A stretch of DNA of 42,416 bases from NCBI GenBank assembly GCA_026710795.1, contig JAPOQK010000053.1:1-42416 (forward strand). Reading direction: 5' to 3'. Below the pieces are notes generated by a model. The model had not been told where the DNA came from, did no database searches, and saw only the letters and a program-made list of their open reading frames with translations. This document shows positions 9,030 to 17,626 of the stretch, one piece after another. How positions within the stretch are numbered: the stretch's first letter is position 1; the number at the start of each line of letters is the position of its first letter. Both the position numbers and the translations under genes were made by a program. This DNA is from Candidatus Poribacteria bacterium. GTDB taxonomy: Bacteria > Poribacteria > WGA-4E > WGA-3G.

Positions 9030-9055
9030 GTCTGAACCAGGATTTACAGGATTAG
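9030..9055 (+). repeat. CTGAACCAGGATTT dispersed repeat, copy 1
   Basis: The sequence GTCTGAACCAGGATTTACAG followed by GATTAG matches the start of the longer copy at 22470-22512 and one arm of the hairpin at 40755-40793. Very similar strings are scattered in intergenic DNA of several unrelated bacterial phyla. Confidence 0.65.
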
Positions 9056-9214
9056 TTATAACCAAATATTAAGAAATAATGTGTCATTACGGAATTCAAC
9101 CATTATTGTTGATTAGATACCTTTCTTCTGTAGGACCGACTCATAATTGTATGTGAGTGCATCTGTGGCATGCTGCATGATAAAGAGGAGTGAGGATCAC
9201 GCGCTGTAATAGTA

Positions 9215-12169
9215 TCATTTGCGTTTAAGATTTGCCCAGGATGTGAGATCTTTTTTGTTTGGAGATATCAAACCACGCAAACTGACAGTGGCTAACTGCT
9301 GCTGAATTCCTGCAAAGGACACATCTGCTATACGATAAAAGTAGTGCGTGTTAGGTTTTGTTGTGGTGTCAGTCCAAGTATATTCGGTGCGTTTAGATGT
9401 GGTACCTGCGCCTTTAATCAGCGATGGGGTAATGACTTTGAACACACCATTCCTTGTTTCACTGCGTAGGATATAGAAACCTGCGTTATCTATCTCGGAT
9501 TCTGTTGTCCATGTGAGAACAGCCCCATTCTCTGAATGTTCTGCATGGAAATTTGAGAGCGTAACAGGCAAAGTGCCATTGCGTCTATACCCGGGGTTTC
9601 CTATGTCGCTTGATTTACCCCAATAAGCGGTAACAGTTAACGGAAAATTTGCAGTGCTTCGCCAACTATCAACATCTGTTCCGTCCAAAGGTAGAAATGT
9701 TTCTTTCGTATATCGTCGCATTAACGAAGTGCGTTGACCATCTTCCGTTGTGCCAGCAGGGATTTCCCATGCGGGTTCATCGTTAGTACTGGGATCACCA
9801 TCCAGATTGCCAACAATATCAACCAAAATTCCATCCGTATTGATCAATTTCAAAGAGAAACCTGCTAAACCGATGATCATGTTTCGGTGTTCGTCTTGTT
9901 CAAATTCATCGTAATGTTGGCTGAAAAAGTTATAGACACGGTTTTCAGTAAGTAGATCAGATTTCTGTCTTGCATTCCAGGTCACTATAAGTGCTGTTTC
10001 ATTCGGTGGTATGTATAGGTCTTTAAGTGGAATAACCCTGTATCTGTGTGTACCGTTTAGGTCGCGTGCTTCAATTGCGAGCAGCCATCCATTGAGATTC
10101 ACCTCATCTGTTTGAGAACCGTTATATAACTCCATCCATTGTGATAGCGAATGTAGTCCTCCCCTTGAAGTTATCATTAACTCACTGAAACTAACGTGAA
10201 TTGGTATGAGTTCTGGTGAAATGTTTTCTCTACCTACTTGTACGACATTGATTGTAACTATAATAGATGCACTGCCACCTCTGCTATCAGAGACAGTTAC
10301 GTCAACGTGATATACATTGTTCAAGTGATAGTCTCTTTTAACTGTTGTTTTCAGTTGTCCTGTATTCCTATCAATATTAAATGCCCATATATCCCTATTT
10401 CCAGATATATAATAGGTCAAAGTATCGTTATCAATATCGGTAGCAGATATGGGACTGCCGACATACGTGCCTATAGGTGATTTTTCAAGCATCCAACGAA
10501 CTGCACTGGTACCATCAATAAAGGTTGGATCGGTGTTGGTAAGGGGATCGGAGTCGATAGGTGTTTCGGTGTTAGCAGGTGGTATGTCTGTAGGCGGTAT
10601 TACTTCTGTAGGCGATGTTTCTTCCGTAGACGATGTTTCTTCCGTAGGAGGTATTTCGGAGTCGATAGGTGTTTCGGTGTCGATGGGTGTTTCAGTGTCG
10701 ATGGGTGGTGTTGGGTCGGGTTCAAGATTGGGGTTTTGTTCTTGAATAGTTCGTGGTGGTGTTGGATCTGGAATAGGATTTCCAGCAACCAACAACTGTT
10801 CAAGGTTTGGTAGTATTTCCAGTGGACTCACATCTCTAATTTGATTATTGCGCAGGTCTAAAGTCAATAGGTTTGTCAAAACCAACAGGCCAGATACATC
10901 TTGGATATTATTACCAGTAAGGTTCAGATGTTGTAGGTTTGTTAATCCTGAAAGTATGGACAGGTCGGAGAATCCACTATTCGATATTTCCAGACTTCTT
11001 AGTTCGGTTAGGTCGCTTAGTAGTGAGAAATCTGTAATCGACCTTTGATTTCGTATCACAAGCGTTTCTAAGTTCAGTGCATGCTCAATTCCTGTTAGAT
11101 CAGTGATTGAAAGGGTTGTTCCTAAGAGTTCAAGCGTTGTTAACCTTGCTAATGTTTGTGTTGTAATCTGCGCGCTTGAAGGTAAATTAGTCTGTTGTCG
11201 GATGATAGAAGCGAGATTCGGGTCTGGCATGTGTACGTTTATGCTGTTCAATATTTTAGCTGTATCAAGATCGAACAAATATTCAGTATAATTCCCGTTT
11301 TTGTCCATAATGGTCAGGTTTGCCGATGGGTCAGATTGTGGTATATAAGATGTGTCAATAATAATGGTGCCATCATCACCATCTAATGGTTTACATGAAA
11401 CGATAGAATCAAGTTCATATACAAACACACGGACGAGATAAAGTCCGTCAGGGTCGCTCACCTCAAAACTAAATCGGACATTTCCCTCTGTTGGTGCGAG
11501 TCGTGGTATGAGTTCATTGATAGTTGTTGATCCAGCATCCGTATTACCTCCGTTGAAGTATGGATGTACATCTAACCACGCCGCTGCACAGGGTGAATTG
11601 ATCATCGGGTCGATGTTACCGCTACTGGTGGCATCGTGCTCCAATCCAAATGCGTGTCCGAGTTCATGTGCGATGACATGAAAGCTAAAACATTCTCCGT
11701 GCGCGGGTGTTGCACCCCAATTCCCAGAAGCAATACCACAAGCTTGGACATCTGTTCCTCTGAAATTAACTTCCAACACTTCCGGACTAATATCCATTGC
11801 TATAAAATAAATACCATCTGATGTGTCAAAACTATCGTAGAGTTCGGACAATACTTTGGAGAAGGTGTTTTCGTGATAATATGCATCGTTGAAGTTACCT
11901 TGGACGTGATTCACAACGACATTGCCGTTCGCATCTGTATTCAACTGGAAAGTTTTCCTACCGTAGCCGTAGAGATCCAAGACACCTGCAAAGAACTCTT
12001 GTGCGTTTTTCATTTTTGCGTCTAATATGCTGTTTATGTCTGCTTGCGGTGCACTGTCATTAGGATAGAAGTAGATTACTTTGACGACGCTACCCTGTGC
12101 AAGACTATGTGGGATATGTACTATCAGTGTGAGTAGTATTAGGAAAATGAGTTTTAGGAAGGTCTTCAT
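9215..12169 (-). CDS. Secreted multidomain metzincin-type metalloprotease with LRR, cadherin-like and lamin-tail domains
   Basis: The 984-aa protein starts with a signal peptide (about 1-25, ending SLAQG). The zinc site HELGHAFGLEH (168-178) and the downstream DPMIN (187-191, possible Met-turn) mark a metzincin-like metallopeptidase. Four to five leucine-rich repeats of about 22 residues span roughly 340-465. A Pro/Thr/Glu linker (about 468-550) is encoded by 18-bp tandem repeats. A cadherin-like module (about 560-645; ATDIDNDTLTY) and a lamin-tail-like domain (about 658-800; FSELMITSRGG, WMELYNG) follow. The C-terminus holds a fibronectin/T9SS-like segment (LSNFHAEHSENGAVLTW) and ends LTSWANLKRK, a tail shared with two other secreted proteins here. 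It probably acts on extracellular proteins or host/matrix contacts. It is monocistronic. Confidence 0.85.
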   Translation of the reverse strand: MKTFLKLIFLILLTLIVHIPHSLAQGSVVKVIYFYPNDSAPQADINSILDAKMKNAQEFFAGVLDLYGYGRKTFQLNTDANGNVVVNHVQGNFNDAYYHENTFSKVLSELYDSFDTSDGIYFIAMDISPEVLEVNFRGTDVQACGIASGNWGATPAHGECFSFHVIAHELGHAFGLEHDATSSGNIDPMINSPCAAAWLDVHPYFNGGNTDAGSTTINELIPRLAPTEGNVRFSFEVSDPDGLYLVRVFVYELDSIVSCKPLDGDDGTIIIDTSYIPQSDPSANLTIMDKNGNYTEYLFDLDTAKILNSINVHMPDPNLASIIRQQTNLPSSAQITTQTLARLTTLELLGTTLSITDLTGIEHALNLETLVIRNQRSITDFSLLSDLTELRSLEISNSGFSDLSILSGLTNLQHLNLTGNNIQDVSGLLVLTNLLTLDLRNNQIRDVSPLEILPNLEQLLVAGNPIPDPTPPRTIQEQNPNLEPDPTPPIDTETPIDTETPIDSEIPPTEETSSTEETSPTEVIPPTDIPPANTETPIDSDPLTNTDPTFIDGTSAVRWMLEKSPIGTYVGSPISATDIDNDTLTYYISGNRDIWAFNIDRNTGQLKTTVKRDYHLNNVYHVDVTVSDSRGGSASIIVTINVVQVGRENISPELIPIHVSFSELMITSRGGLHSLSQWMELYNGSQTDEVNLNGWLLAIEARDLNGTHRYRVIPLKDLYIPPNETALIVTWNARQKSDLLTENRVYNFFSQHYDEFEQDEHRNMIIGLAGFSLKLINTDGILVDIVGNLDGDPSTNDEPAWEIPAGTTEDGQRTSLMRRYTKETFLPLDGTDVDSWRSTANFPLTVTAYWGKSSDIGNPGYRRNGTLPVTLSNFHAEHSENGAVLTWTTESEIDNAGFYILRSETRNGVFKVITPSLIKGAGTTSKRTEYTWTDTTTKPNTHYFYRIADVSFAGIQQQLATVSLRGLISPNKKDLTSWANLKRK
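10607..10707 (-). repeat. 18-bp tandem repeats inside the secreted protease linker
   Basis: Two blocks (about 10607-10647 and 10661-10707) repeat every 18 bases and encode six-residue units of the types PTEETS and TPIDTE. In-frame repeats of this kind change linker length by slippage without breaking the reading frame. Confidence 0.7.
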
Positions 12170-12303
12170 TGTGCATGCCTTGCAGCGTGTTATATGTCAT
12201 ACAATACAATGATTTGTTATAAAAAACATTATTGAATTATTTGATGCAGGGTTTGCTTTATGACTGAAACAGGATTCAGTTTTAACTATCTACCCGATAT
12301 AAT

Positions 12304-13416
12304 TTATTCCTCTAAAGTCTGCATTTGCAGTGCTGCGTCTAATAGTGCATTTGCTAAAAACTGTGGGTTAACCTCGTCTTTTCCACGGAAGGTACGCACC
12401 CGTTCACCATTTACCTTTAGGACTGCGAGTTCTTTGCCACCGAGATGTATACCGAGTTTCGCATTGCGCGTTTCACCGGGACCGTTGACTTCACACCCCA
12501 TTACTGCAACAGGTATATTGATACCGTTTTTCTCTAAAAGTTCCTCTGCAACAGTAACAATGTTCTCGTAGTCAGCATCAGGGTCACCGCGTCCACAGAA
12601 TGGACAAGAGATAACATCTAAAATATCTCCCGCCATTCCGAGAGCACGTAGCAGTTCTTTCGCTGTCAATACCTCTTCAACAGGGTCACCTGTGATGGAG
12701 ATACGGAGCGTATCCCCGATACCGTCTAACAATAGCGTTCCGATTCCGAGTGTAGATTTGACATGTGCGCGTCGTGGTGTTCCTGCTTCGGTTACTCCGA
12801 GGTGCAACGGGTAACGAACTTTCGCTGAAAGCAGACGGTTTGCCTCTATCATGCGAAGTGGGTCACTGGATTTGACAGAGATTGCGATGTCTGTAAAATC
12901 ATGTTCCTCGCAAATTTTGACATGTCGCAATGCACTTTCAACCAATGCTTCTGCTGTGGGAGAAGGATATTTCTCTAATAGGTCTTTTTCAAGCGAACCT
13001 TCGTTAACACCGATACGAATAGGGATGTTTGCTGATTTTGCTGCGGATAACACCTGAGCAATCCGTTCCTCGTTACCAATGTTCCCAGGATTGATACGCA
13101 CCTTTGCAACACCTGCATCTACAGCATCAAGAGCGTATCTGTAGTTGAAATGAATATCGGATACAATTGGTACAGGGGAACGTTGGACTATTTCCCTGAG
13201 TGCTTTCGCGTCTTTTTCATCTGGCACAGCGACACGGACAATGTGTGCCCCTGCTTCCGCGCATCGTTCAACTTGTGCTAAAGTTGCATCAACGTCGTGT
13301 GTCAACGTTGTTGTCATTGTCTGAATGGAAATAGGATTACCACCACCAATGGGTACATTTCCGACATGAATTGTACGTGTGGGTTTCCGATTATCAATCT
13401 GAATAAGTTTTTTCAT
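12304..13416 (-). CDS. ispG: 4-hydroxy-3-methylbut-2-en-1-yl diphosphate synthase (IspG/GcpE)
   Basis: This [4Fe-4S] enzyme converts methylerythritol cyclodiphosphate into HMBPP in the MEP isoprenoid pathway. The 370-aa length is usual for the bacterial short form. The cluster ligands are visible in SCPFCGR (Cys271, Cys274) and MGCEVNGPGE (Cys308), with the catalytic Glu in the same motif. The N-terminal TIM barrel shows the block from IQTMTTTLTHDVDAT. The undecaprenyl carrier handled by UppP is built from the product of this pathway. It lies 23 bases downstream of hisC on the same strand and is probably co-transcribed. No clear Shine-Dalgarno sequence precedes the ATG. Confidence 0.97.
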   Translation of the reverse strand: MKKLIQIDNRKPTRTIHVGNVPIGGGNPISIQTMTTTLTHDVDATLAQVERCAEAGAHIVRVAVPDEKDAKALREIVQRSPVPIVSDIHFNYRYALDAVDAGVAKVRINPGNIGNEERIAQVLSAAKSANIPIRIGVNEGSLEKDLLEKYPSPTAEALVESALRHVKICEEHDFTDIAISVKSSDPLRMIEANRLLSAKVRYPLHLGVTEAGTPRRAHVKSTLGIGTLLLDGIGDTLRISITGDPVEEVLTAKELLRALGMAGDILDVISCPFCGRGDPDADYENIVTVAEELLEKNGINIPVAVMGCEVNGPGETRNAKLGIHLGGKELAVLKVNGERVRTFRGKDEVNPQFLANALLDAALQMQTLEE

Positions 13417-13439
13417 AGTGATGTGAGTTATCAGTAAAT

Positions 13440-14552
13440 TTATTTCTTAATTCTAATTAGTGACGAAAGGACTTCAATGAAACGTTCGTTTTCTCTCTGT
13501 TTTCCAATAGTAACCCGAATAGCGTTTGGGTAACCGTAACTTGCCATTTCACGAACGATAACCCCTTCTTTCATCATTGCATCCGTTAAATTGGCACCGG
13601 TTTGGTTGACAAATACCATTATAAAATTGCCTTCAGTTTTAATGTACCGAAGACCTAATTTGTCGAATGCATCGTATAGGAATGTTTTCCCTGCTGCGTT
13701 TATTTTTTGGCTTTTCTTGACGTAATCGGTATCACTGAGTGCTGCCCGTGCTGCTGCTTGTCCTATTGCATTGCAATTGAAAGGTTGGCGGACAGGATTC
13801 ATCGTAGCGATTACAGAAGGTGGTGCGATGCCGTAACCTACGCGTAAACCTGCAAGTCCGTAGATTTTGGAAAAGGTTCGTGTGATAATGAAGTTGCGAT
13901 CCTCCATCACATAAGGCAGTGTCTGTGGATAGTCGGGATTTGTGACGTATTCATAATATGCTTCATCAAAAATGACTAACACATTTTCTGGTACTTGAGC
14001 CATAAACTGCGCCGTTTCAGCTGCAGTCACCATAGTTCCTGTAGGGTTGTTCGGATTCGCGATGAAAATAACCTTTGTTTTGTCGGTGATTGCCGCTGCG
14101 ATTGAAGGTAGGTGGTGTGTATCTTTCTGCATCGGCACGACAACGGGTGTTGCTCCATTGACTTTAGCAACGAGTCCGTAGACGACAAATGCACCCTCAG
14201 AATAGATCACTTCGTCACCAGGAGTAAGGTAGGTTTCACCGACAAGCGTTAGTACTTCATTTGATCCATTGGTCAAAATCAAGTGATCTTCGGTCACCCC
14301 AAGATGTTTGGCTAAATCTGCTTTAAGATAGTAGGCATTTCCATCTGGATAGAAATGCACTTGCGTGGAACTTTCCTGAATGGCTTGCAATGCTAAGGGT
14401 GAAGGACCAAGCGGGTTTTCATTCGATGCTAATTTAATAATATCAGTGATACCGAGTTCACGTTTTACCTCTTCAATCGGTTTTCCACCCTGATATGCTT
14501 TAATCGTTTCAATTCCGGGTTTAGGTAATAGTTCTTGCTGTGTTGTGTTCAC
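13440..14552 (-). CDS. hisC: Histidinol-phosphate aminotransferase (HisC)
   Basis: This is a PLP-dependent class I/II aminotransferase of 370 aa. The family blocks are ASNENPLGP (42-50), NPNNPTGT (166-173), DEAYYEY (196-202), the PLP lysine in TFSKIYGLAGLRVGYG (Lys229) and a C-terminal Arg region (IRVTIGKQRENERF). It makes histidinol phosphate from imidazole acetol phosphate in histidine synthesis; some members also act on aromatic amino acids. The start is a GTG at 14552 preceded by AGGAAA. No other his gene is in the window, so the histidine genes are dispersed. ispG follows after 23 bases. Confidence 0.92.
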   Translation of the reverse strand: MNTTQQELLPKPGIETIKAYQGGKPIEEVKRELGITDIIKLASNENPLGPSPLALQAIQESSTQVHFYPDGNAYYLKADLAKHLGVTEDHLILTNGSNEVLTLVGETYLTPGDEVIYSEGAFVVYGLVAKVNGATPVVVPMQKDTHHLPSIAAAITDKTKVIFIANPNNPTGTMVTAAETAQFMAQVPENVLVIFDEAYYEYVTNPDYPQTLPYVMEDRNFIITRTFSKIYGLAGLRVGYGIAPPSVIATMNPVRQPFNCNAIGQAAARAALSDTDYVKKSQKINAAGKTFLYDAFDKLGLRYIKTEGNFIMVFVNQTGANLTDAMMKEGVIVREMASYGYPNAIRVTIGKQRENERFIEVLSSLIRIKK

Positions 14553-14747
14553 GGGTTTCCTATTGTAATAATCGTGTTATAAGTTGGTAGTTTTGATGTT
14601 TCCCAAATATACCTTAATCTATAATCTGCATTTATAGTATAGCATATTTGTCGTATATTTTCATATAAAAGGTAAAATAACCAGTGATATTTAGTTTTCA
14701 ATATTTCGGAAATATTATCCTACAGATGTGAATGTCTTAGACAGCTA

Positions 14748-14778
14748 TGGGTTTCGTTCACGCTACCCAACCTACGAC
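14748..14778 (-). repeat. REP-like hairpin with GTAG head (GGTTGGGTAG type)
   Basis: On the minus strand GTCGTAGGTTGGGTAGCGTG precedes a complementary ACCCA. The 5-bp stem TGGGT/ACCCA sits directly after a GTAG-containing head. Related GTAGGTTGGGT elements are common in bacterial intergenic DNA, and a degenerate one lies at 389-416. Confidence 0.55.
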
Positions 14779-14874
14779 GTAAACTTTTAGTAATATACGA
14801 AAAATGACTATTCTTAAAACATAATAATCCTGTAAAATGACATGAACCTGATATAGTCTCAATGTTTTTTCAAC

Positions 14875-14903
14875 TTGATATCTACATAGAATTGTAGTAT
14901 AAT
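14875..14903 (+). promoter_or_regulatory. Strong promoter of the ferredoxin fusion-bioA unit
   Basis: TTGATA (14875-14880), a 17-base spacer and a perfect TATAAT (14898-14903) give a near-consensus sigma70 promoter. Transcription would start near 14910. A full Shine-Dalgarno AAAAGGAGGT ends at 14930, ten bases before the ATG. Confidence 0.8.
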
Positions 14904-14940
14904 TAAGGTGGTGTAGACTGAAAAGGAGGTAAAGACAGGA

Positions 14941-16233
14941 ATGGCATATATAATTTGTGAACCGTGTGTAGATGTAAAAGACACCGCTTGTGTTGACGTT
15001 TGTCCAGTAGAATGTATACACACTTCTGAAGGTGAAAACCAACTCTACATTGATCCCGCAGTGTGTATTGATTGTGCTGCGTGTGTAGACGAATGTCCGG
15101 TTGAAGCCATATTCATGCAAAGCGATGTTCCAAATGAATGGGAATCATTTATAGATATTAACAGTAAATTTTTTGAGACATTCGTTTATCCTGAAAAGGC
15201 TGATGGGGATTCTGATGAGGCAGGCAAATCAAAGCAGAAAGAGCAAGGTGTACCTGAAGAATTTGTGCAGCTACCAGATGCAACTGGATCGTCGTTACGA
15301 CCACCTTTTGGCTTGATTGCAATGCTTGGACAACCGATTCTCGGTGCGTTCTCAGCGAAATTCAAATCACGATTAGAAGAGATGGCAGGGAACACTCGTG
15401 TTTTCAGTTCAGCTATTTCAACGGGTATCAACAGTTTACTTAATCTTATTCTTTACCCACTTGTGCTCTTTTTCATTGGTGTCAAACAAACTGGTGGTAG
15501 TTATTTCTCAACGACAGGAAATTTGATGATATTTATTGGAGTAGTCATTGCTATCGTTGAAGGTACAATTCGCTTCAAGGATGAACTTACGACATCTCCT
15601 GATGATGACCAATCTCGATTCGGTGCATCTTTCTATGGATGGGTTCCGTCCCTCATTGCAACACCACTCCTGACTCTTATGCGTTCTGCTCTGGTGAAAG
15701 ATCCAGCAACACCGCGTACAACAATGCCCGGTGCTGTTCAAACAGAAGGTACAATTTACTCCGATGACATTACAGAACGATACCGTCGTTATGGAATGAT
15801 CAACCGTGTAATGGAATTAGCAGACCACTATCGAATTGAGATTGAGTTCCCACGTTGGGTGCCAAATTCTTCTGCCAAAGCGACCTACGATCTGCCGGAT
15901 AGAATGCCAGACTATGCCTATGAAGTTTATCTTAGTTCTCCTTATGCACCAGACATTTCTCCCACCAATGAGAGTGTTGTGACCGTTCAAACGCAATTGC
16001 CAAGGAATGAAAAGAATCCCAATTTATTTGCCGATCAACGTTTTGAAAAGGTAGTTGGACGTACCAGTTCGTTCCCCGATGGTTTCAGAAATACCTTCCC
16101 TATTCCTGGACAGCCTGAAGATTTCTATATCAAGTATCAAAACAGGATGCTTGAAATTGTCGTGCCGAAGGAAGGGACTTACGAAGAACTTGCGTTAGAA
16201 CATCCTGTGCACTATGCAAAACTTAAGGGATAG
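14941..16233 (+). CDS. 7Fe-ferredoxin fused to a two-helix membrane segment and an Hsp20-like domain
   Basis: Residues 1-80 are a complete bacterial 7Fe ferredoxin of the Thermus/Azotobacter type: ICEPC, CVDVCPVECI and CIDCAACVDECP supply Cys6, 9, 17, 21, 25, 42, 45, 48 and 52, enough for a [3Fe-4S] and a [4Fe-4S] cluster. The DVPNEW block that normally ends such ferredoxins is kept. A charged linker (about 83-105) follows, then two hydrophobic segments (about 162-181 and 193-212). The C-terminus (about 296-410) resembles an alpha-crystallin/Hsp20 fold, with FRNTFPIPG and KYQNRMLEIVVPKE matching the usual late strands. A stand-alone ferredoxin is about 80-110 aa, so the extra 320 residues are remarkable. 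The role is unknown; electron transfer at the membrane is inference. It overlaps bioA by 20 bases. Confidence 0.8.
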   Translation: MAYIICEPCVDVKDTACVDVCPVECIHTSEGENQLYIDPAVCIDCAACVDECPVEAIFMQSDVPNEWESFIDINSKFFETFVYPEKADGDSDEAGKSKQKEQGVPEEFVQLPDATGSSLRPPFGLIAMLGQPILGAFSAKFKSRLEEMAGNTRVFSSAISTGINSLLNLILYPLVLFFIGVKQTGGSYFSTTGNLMIFIGVVIAIVEGTIRFKDELTTSPDDDQSRFGASFYGWVPSLIATPLLTLMRSALVKDPATPRTTMPGAVQTEGTIYSDDITERYRRYGMINRVMELADHYRIEIEFPRWVPNSSAKATYDLPDRMPDYAYEVYLSSPYAPDISPTNESVVTVQTQLPRNEKNPNLFADQRFEKVVGRTSSFPDGFRNTFPIPGQPEDFYIKYQNRMLEIVVPKEGTYEELALEHPVHYAKLKG

Positions 16234-17590
16234 TAAAACGCTAATTGGCTGGGATAAAGATTACCTTTGGCATCCATTTACACAGATGCGTGATTGGTTG
16301 GCAGAGGAACCTGTTATAATTCAAAGCGGTGAAGGGGTTTACCTGATTGATGTTGAAGGGAATCGTTATATTGACGGTATCGCTTCCATGTGGACAAATG
16401 TTCACGGACACAATCATCCCGATTTAAACGCTGCTCTCAAAACACAGTTAGATCAGATAGCGCATTCTACCCTACTCGGTTACAGCAATATTCCTGCCAT
16501 TAAACTTGCCCAAAAATTGGTTGAGATCACACCAAAAGGTCTCAATAAGGTTTTCTACTCTGACAACGGTTCAACAGCAGTTGAAGTTGCGTTGAAAATG
16601 GCGTTTCAGTACTGGCAACATAAAGGGGAACCGCAACGCAAACTATTTATCCACTTTGATAGTGCCTACCATGGTGATACTGTCGGTGCAATGAGTGTCG
16701 GTGGTATTAAGAGTTTTCATAACACCTATAATTCCCTCCTTTTTGAGTGTATCCGCGTATCTGCCCCTAAAACCTGCCGTTCTGCCGTTGTTGGCAAAGA
16801 TTCAGATATGAAAATGAAAACTCGTTGGCTCAACGCGGTTGAGCAGGCAATCTCTGAACACACTGGAGAAATTGTGGGTATCATTTTAGAACCGTTAATT
16901 CAGGGTGCGGGTGGTATGTTAATGTCTCCAAAAGGGTTTTTGAAGGAACTTGCTGAATTAGCAAAGAATCAAAATATCCTATTGATTGTTGATGAGGTTA
17001 TGACAGGACTTGGACGTACTGGAAAAATGTGGGCATGTGAACATGAAGACGTTACACCCGACCTGCTATGCACTGCGAAGGGACTTGCTGCTGGATATCT
17101 TCCACTCGCAGCGACGTTAACCACCGATGAAATCTATAATGCATTTCTCGGTGAGTATAATGAACAAAAGACCTTTTTTCACGGACATACCTTCACAGGA
17201 AATCCGTTAGCATGTGCAGTGGCGTTAGAAAACATATCAATCTTTGAACGGGAAAACCTACTGCACCAACTTCAAACAACTATTGCGCACTTCAAAAAAC
17301 GGCTACAGGAATTCTATACGCTTCCACATGTTGGTGATGTGCGTGTTTGCGGAATGGCTGCTGGTATTGAGTTAATGAAAAACCCAGATACTAATGTCTC
17401 CTATTCGTTTGAGGAGAAGACCGGTATTCGGGTATGTAAATATGCACTTTCCCAAGGTGCAATACTTCGCCCCCTTGTCAATACGATAGTGTTGATGCCT
17501 CCCTTACAAATATCTATTTCTGAATTGGATTCCCTCCTTGATATTACTTTCCGATCAATTGAGACAGTAACAAAAAATAGGGCAAGTTAA
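16214..17590 (+). CDS. bioA: Adenosylmethionine-8-amino-7-oxononanoate aminotransferase (BioA)
   Basis: This class III PLP aminotransferase makes 7,8-diaminopelargonate from KAPA and AdoMet in biotin synthesis. The 458-aa protein has WHPFTQM (19-25), the BioA-type N-terminal motif, SDNGSTAVE (116-124), the AYHGDTVGAMSVGG block (151-164), DEVMTG (260-265) and the PLP lysine in TAKGLAAGYLPLAA (Lys289). The start at 16214 lies inside the ferredoxin-fusion gene, giving a 20-base overlap and likely translational coupling. No other in-frame start is near. No other bio gene is in the window. Its last bases form part of a minus-strand terminator. Confidence 0.93.
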   Translation: MQNLRDSKTLIGWDKDYLWHPFTQMRDWLAEEPVIIQSGEGVYLIDVEGNRYIDGIASMWTNVHGHNHPDLNAALKTQLDQIAHSTLLGYSNIPAIKLAQKLVEITPKGLNKVFYSDNGSTAVEVALKMAFQYWQHKGEPQRKLFIHFDSAYHGDTVGAMSVGGIKSFHNTYNSLLFECIRVSAPKTCRSAVVGKDSDMKMKTRWLNAVEQAISEHTGEIVGIILEPLIQGAGGMLMSPKGFLKELAELAKNQNILLIVDEVMTGLGRTGKMWACEHEDVTPDLLCTAKGLAAGYLPLAATLTTDEIYNAFLGEYNEQKTFFHGHTFTGNPLACAVALENISIFERENLLHQLQTTIAHFKKRLQEFYTLPHVGDVRVCGMAAGIELMKNPDTNVSYSFEEKTGIRVCKYALSQGAILRPLVNTIVLMPPLQISISELDSLLDITFRSIETVTKNRAS

Positions 17591-17601
17591 AACCTGCCCT
17601 A
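17572..17601 (-). terminator. Intrinsic terminator for the 21699-17627 unit
   Basis: The stem TAGGGCA (17578-17584)/TGCCCTA (17595-17601) with a 10-base loop is followed, on the minus strand, by six T residues (17577-17572). It lies downstream of the beta-propeller gene and overlaps the bioA stop codon. Confidence 0.8.
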
Positions 17602-17626
17602 CAGATAAGCTATTCTAATCGTACGA

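Larger units (their letters stand above)
8883..9214. other. Intergenic region with promoter and dispersed repeat
   Basis: This gene-free stretch of 332 bases contains the candidate promoter of the glycan operon (8930-8957, minus) and a copy of the CTGAACCAGGATTT repeat (9030-9055). I see no ORF, RNA gene or clear terminator in the rest. A weak ACTCA/TGAGT hairpin preceded by GTAG lies near 9131-9160. Confidence 0.5.
14553..14940. other. Divergent intergenic region between hisC and the ferredoxin fusion
   Basis: This 388-base AT-rich stretch separates divergent genes. It carries a REP-like hairpin (14748-14778) and the strong promoter at 14875-14903. I see no other ORF, RNA gene or terminator. 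Confidence 0.6.
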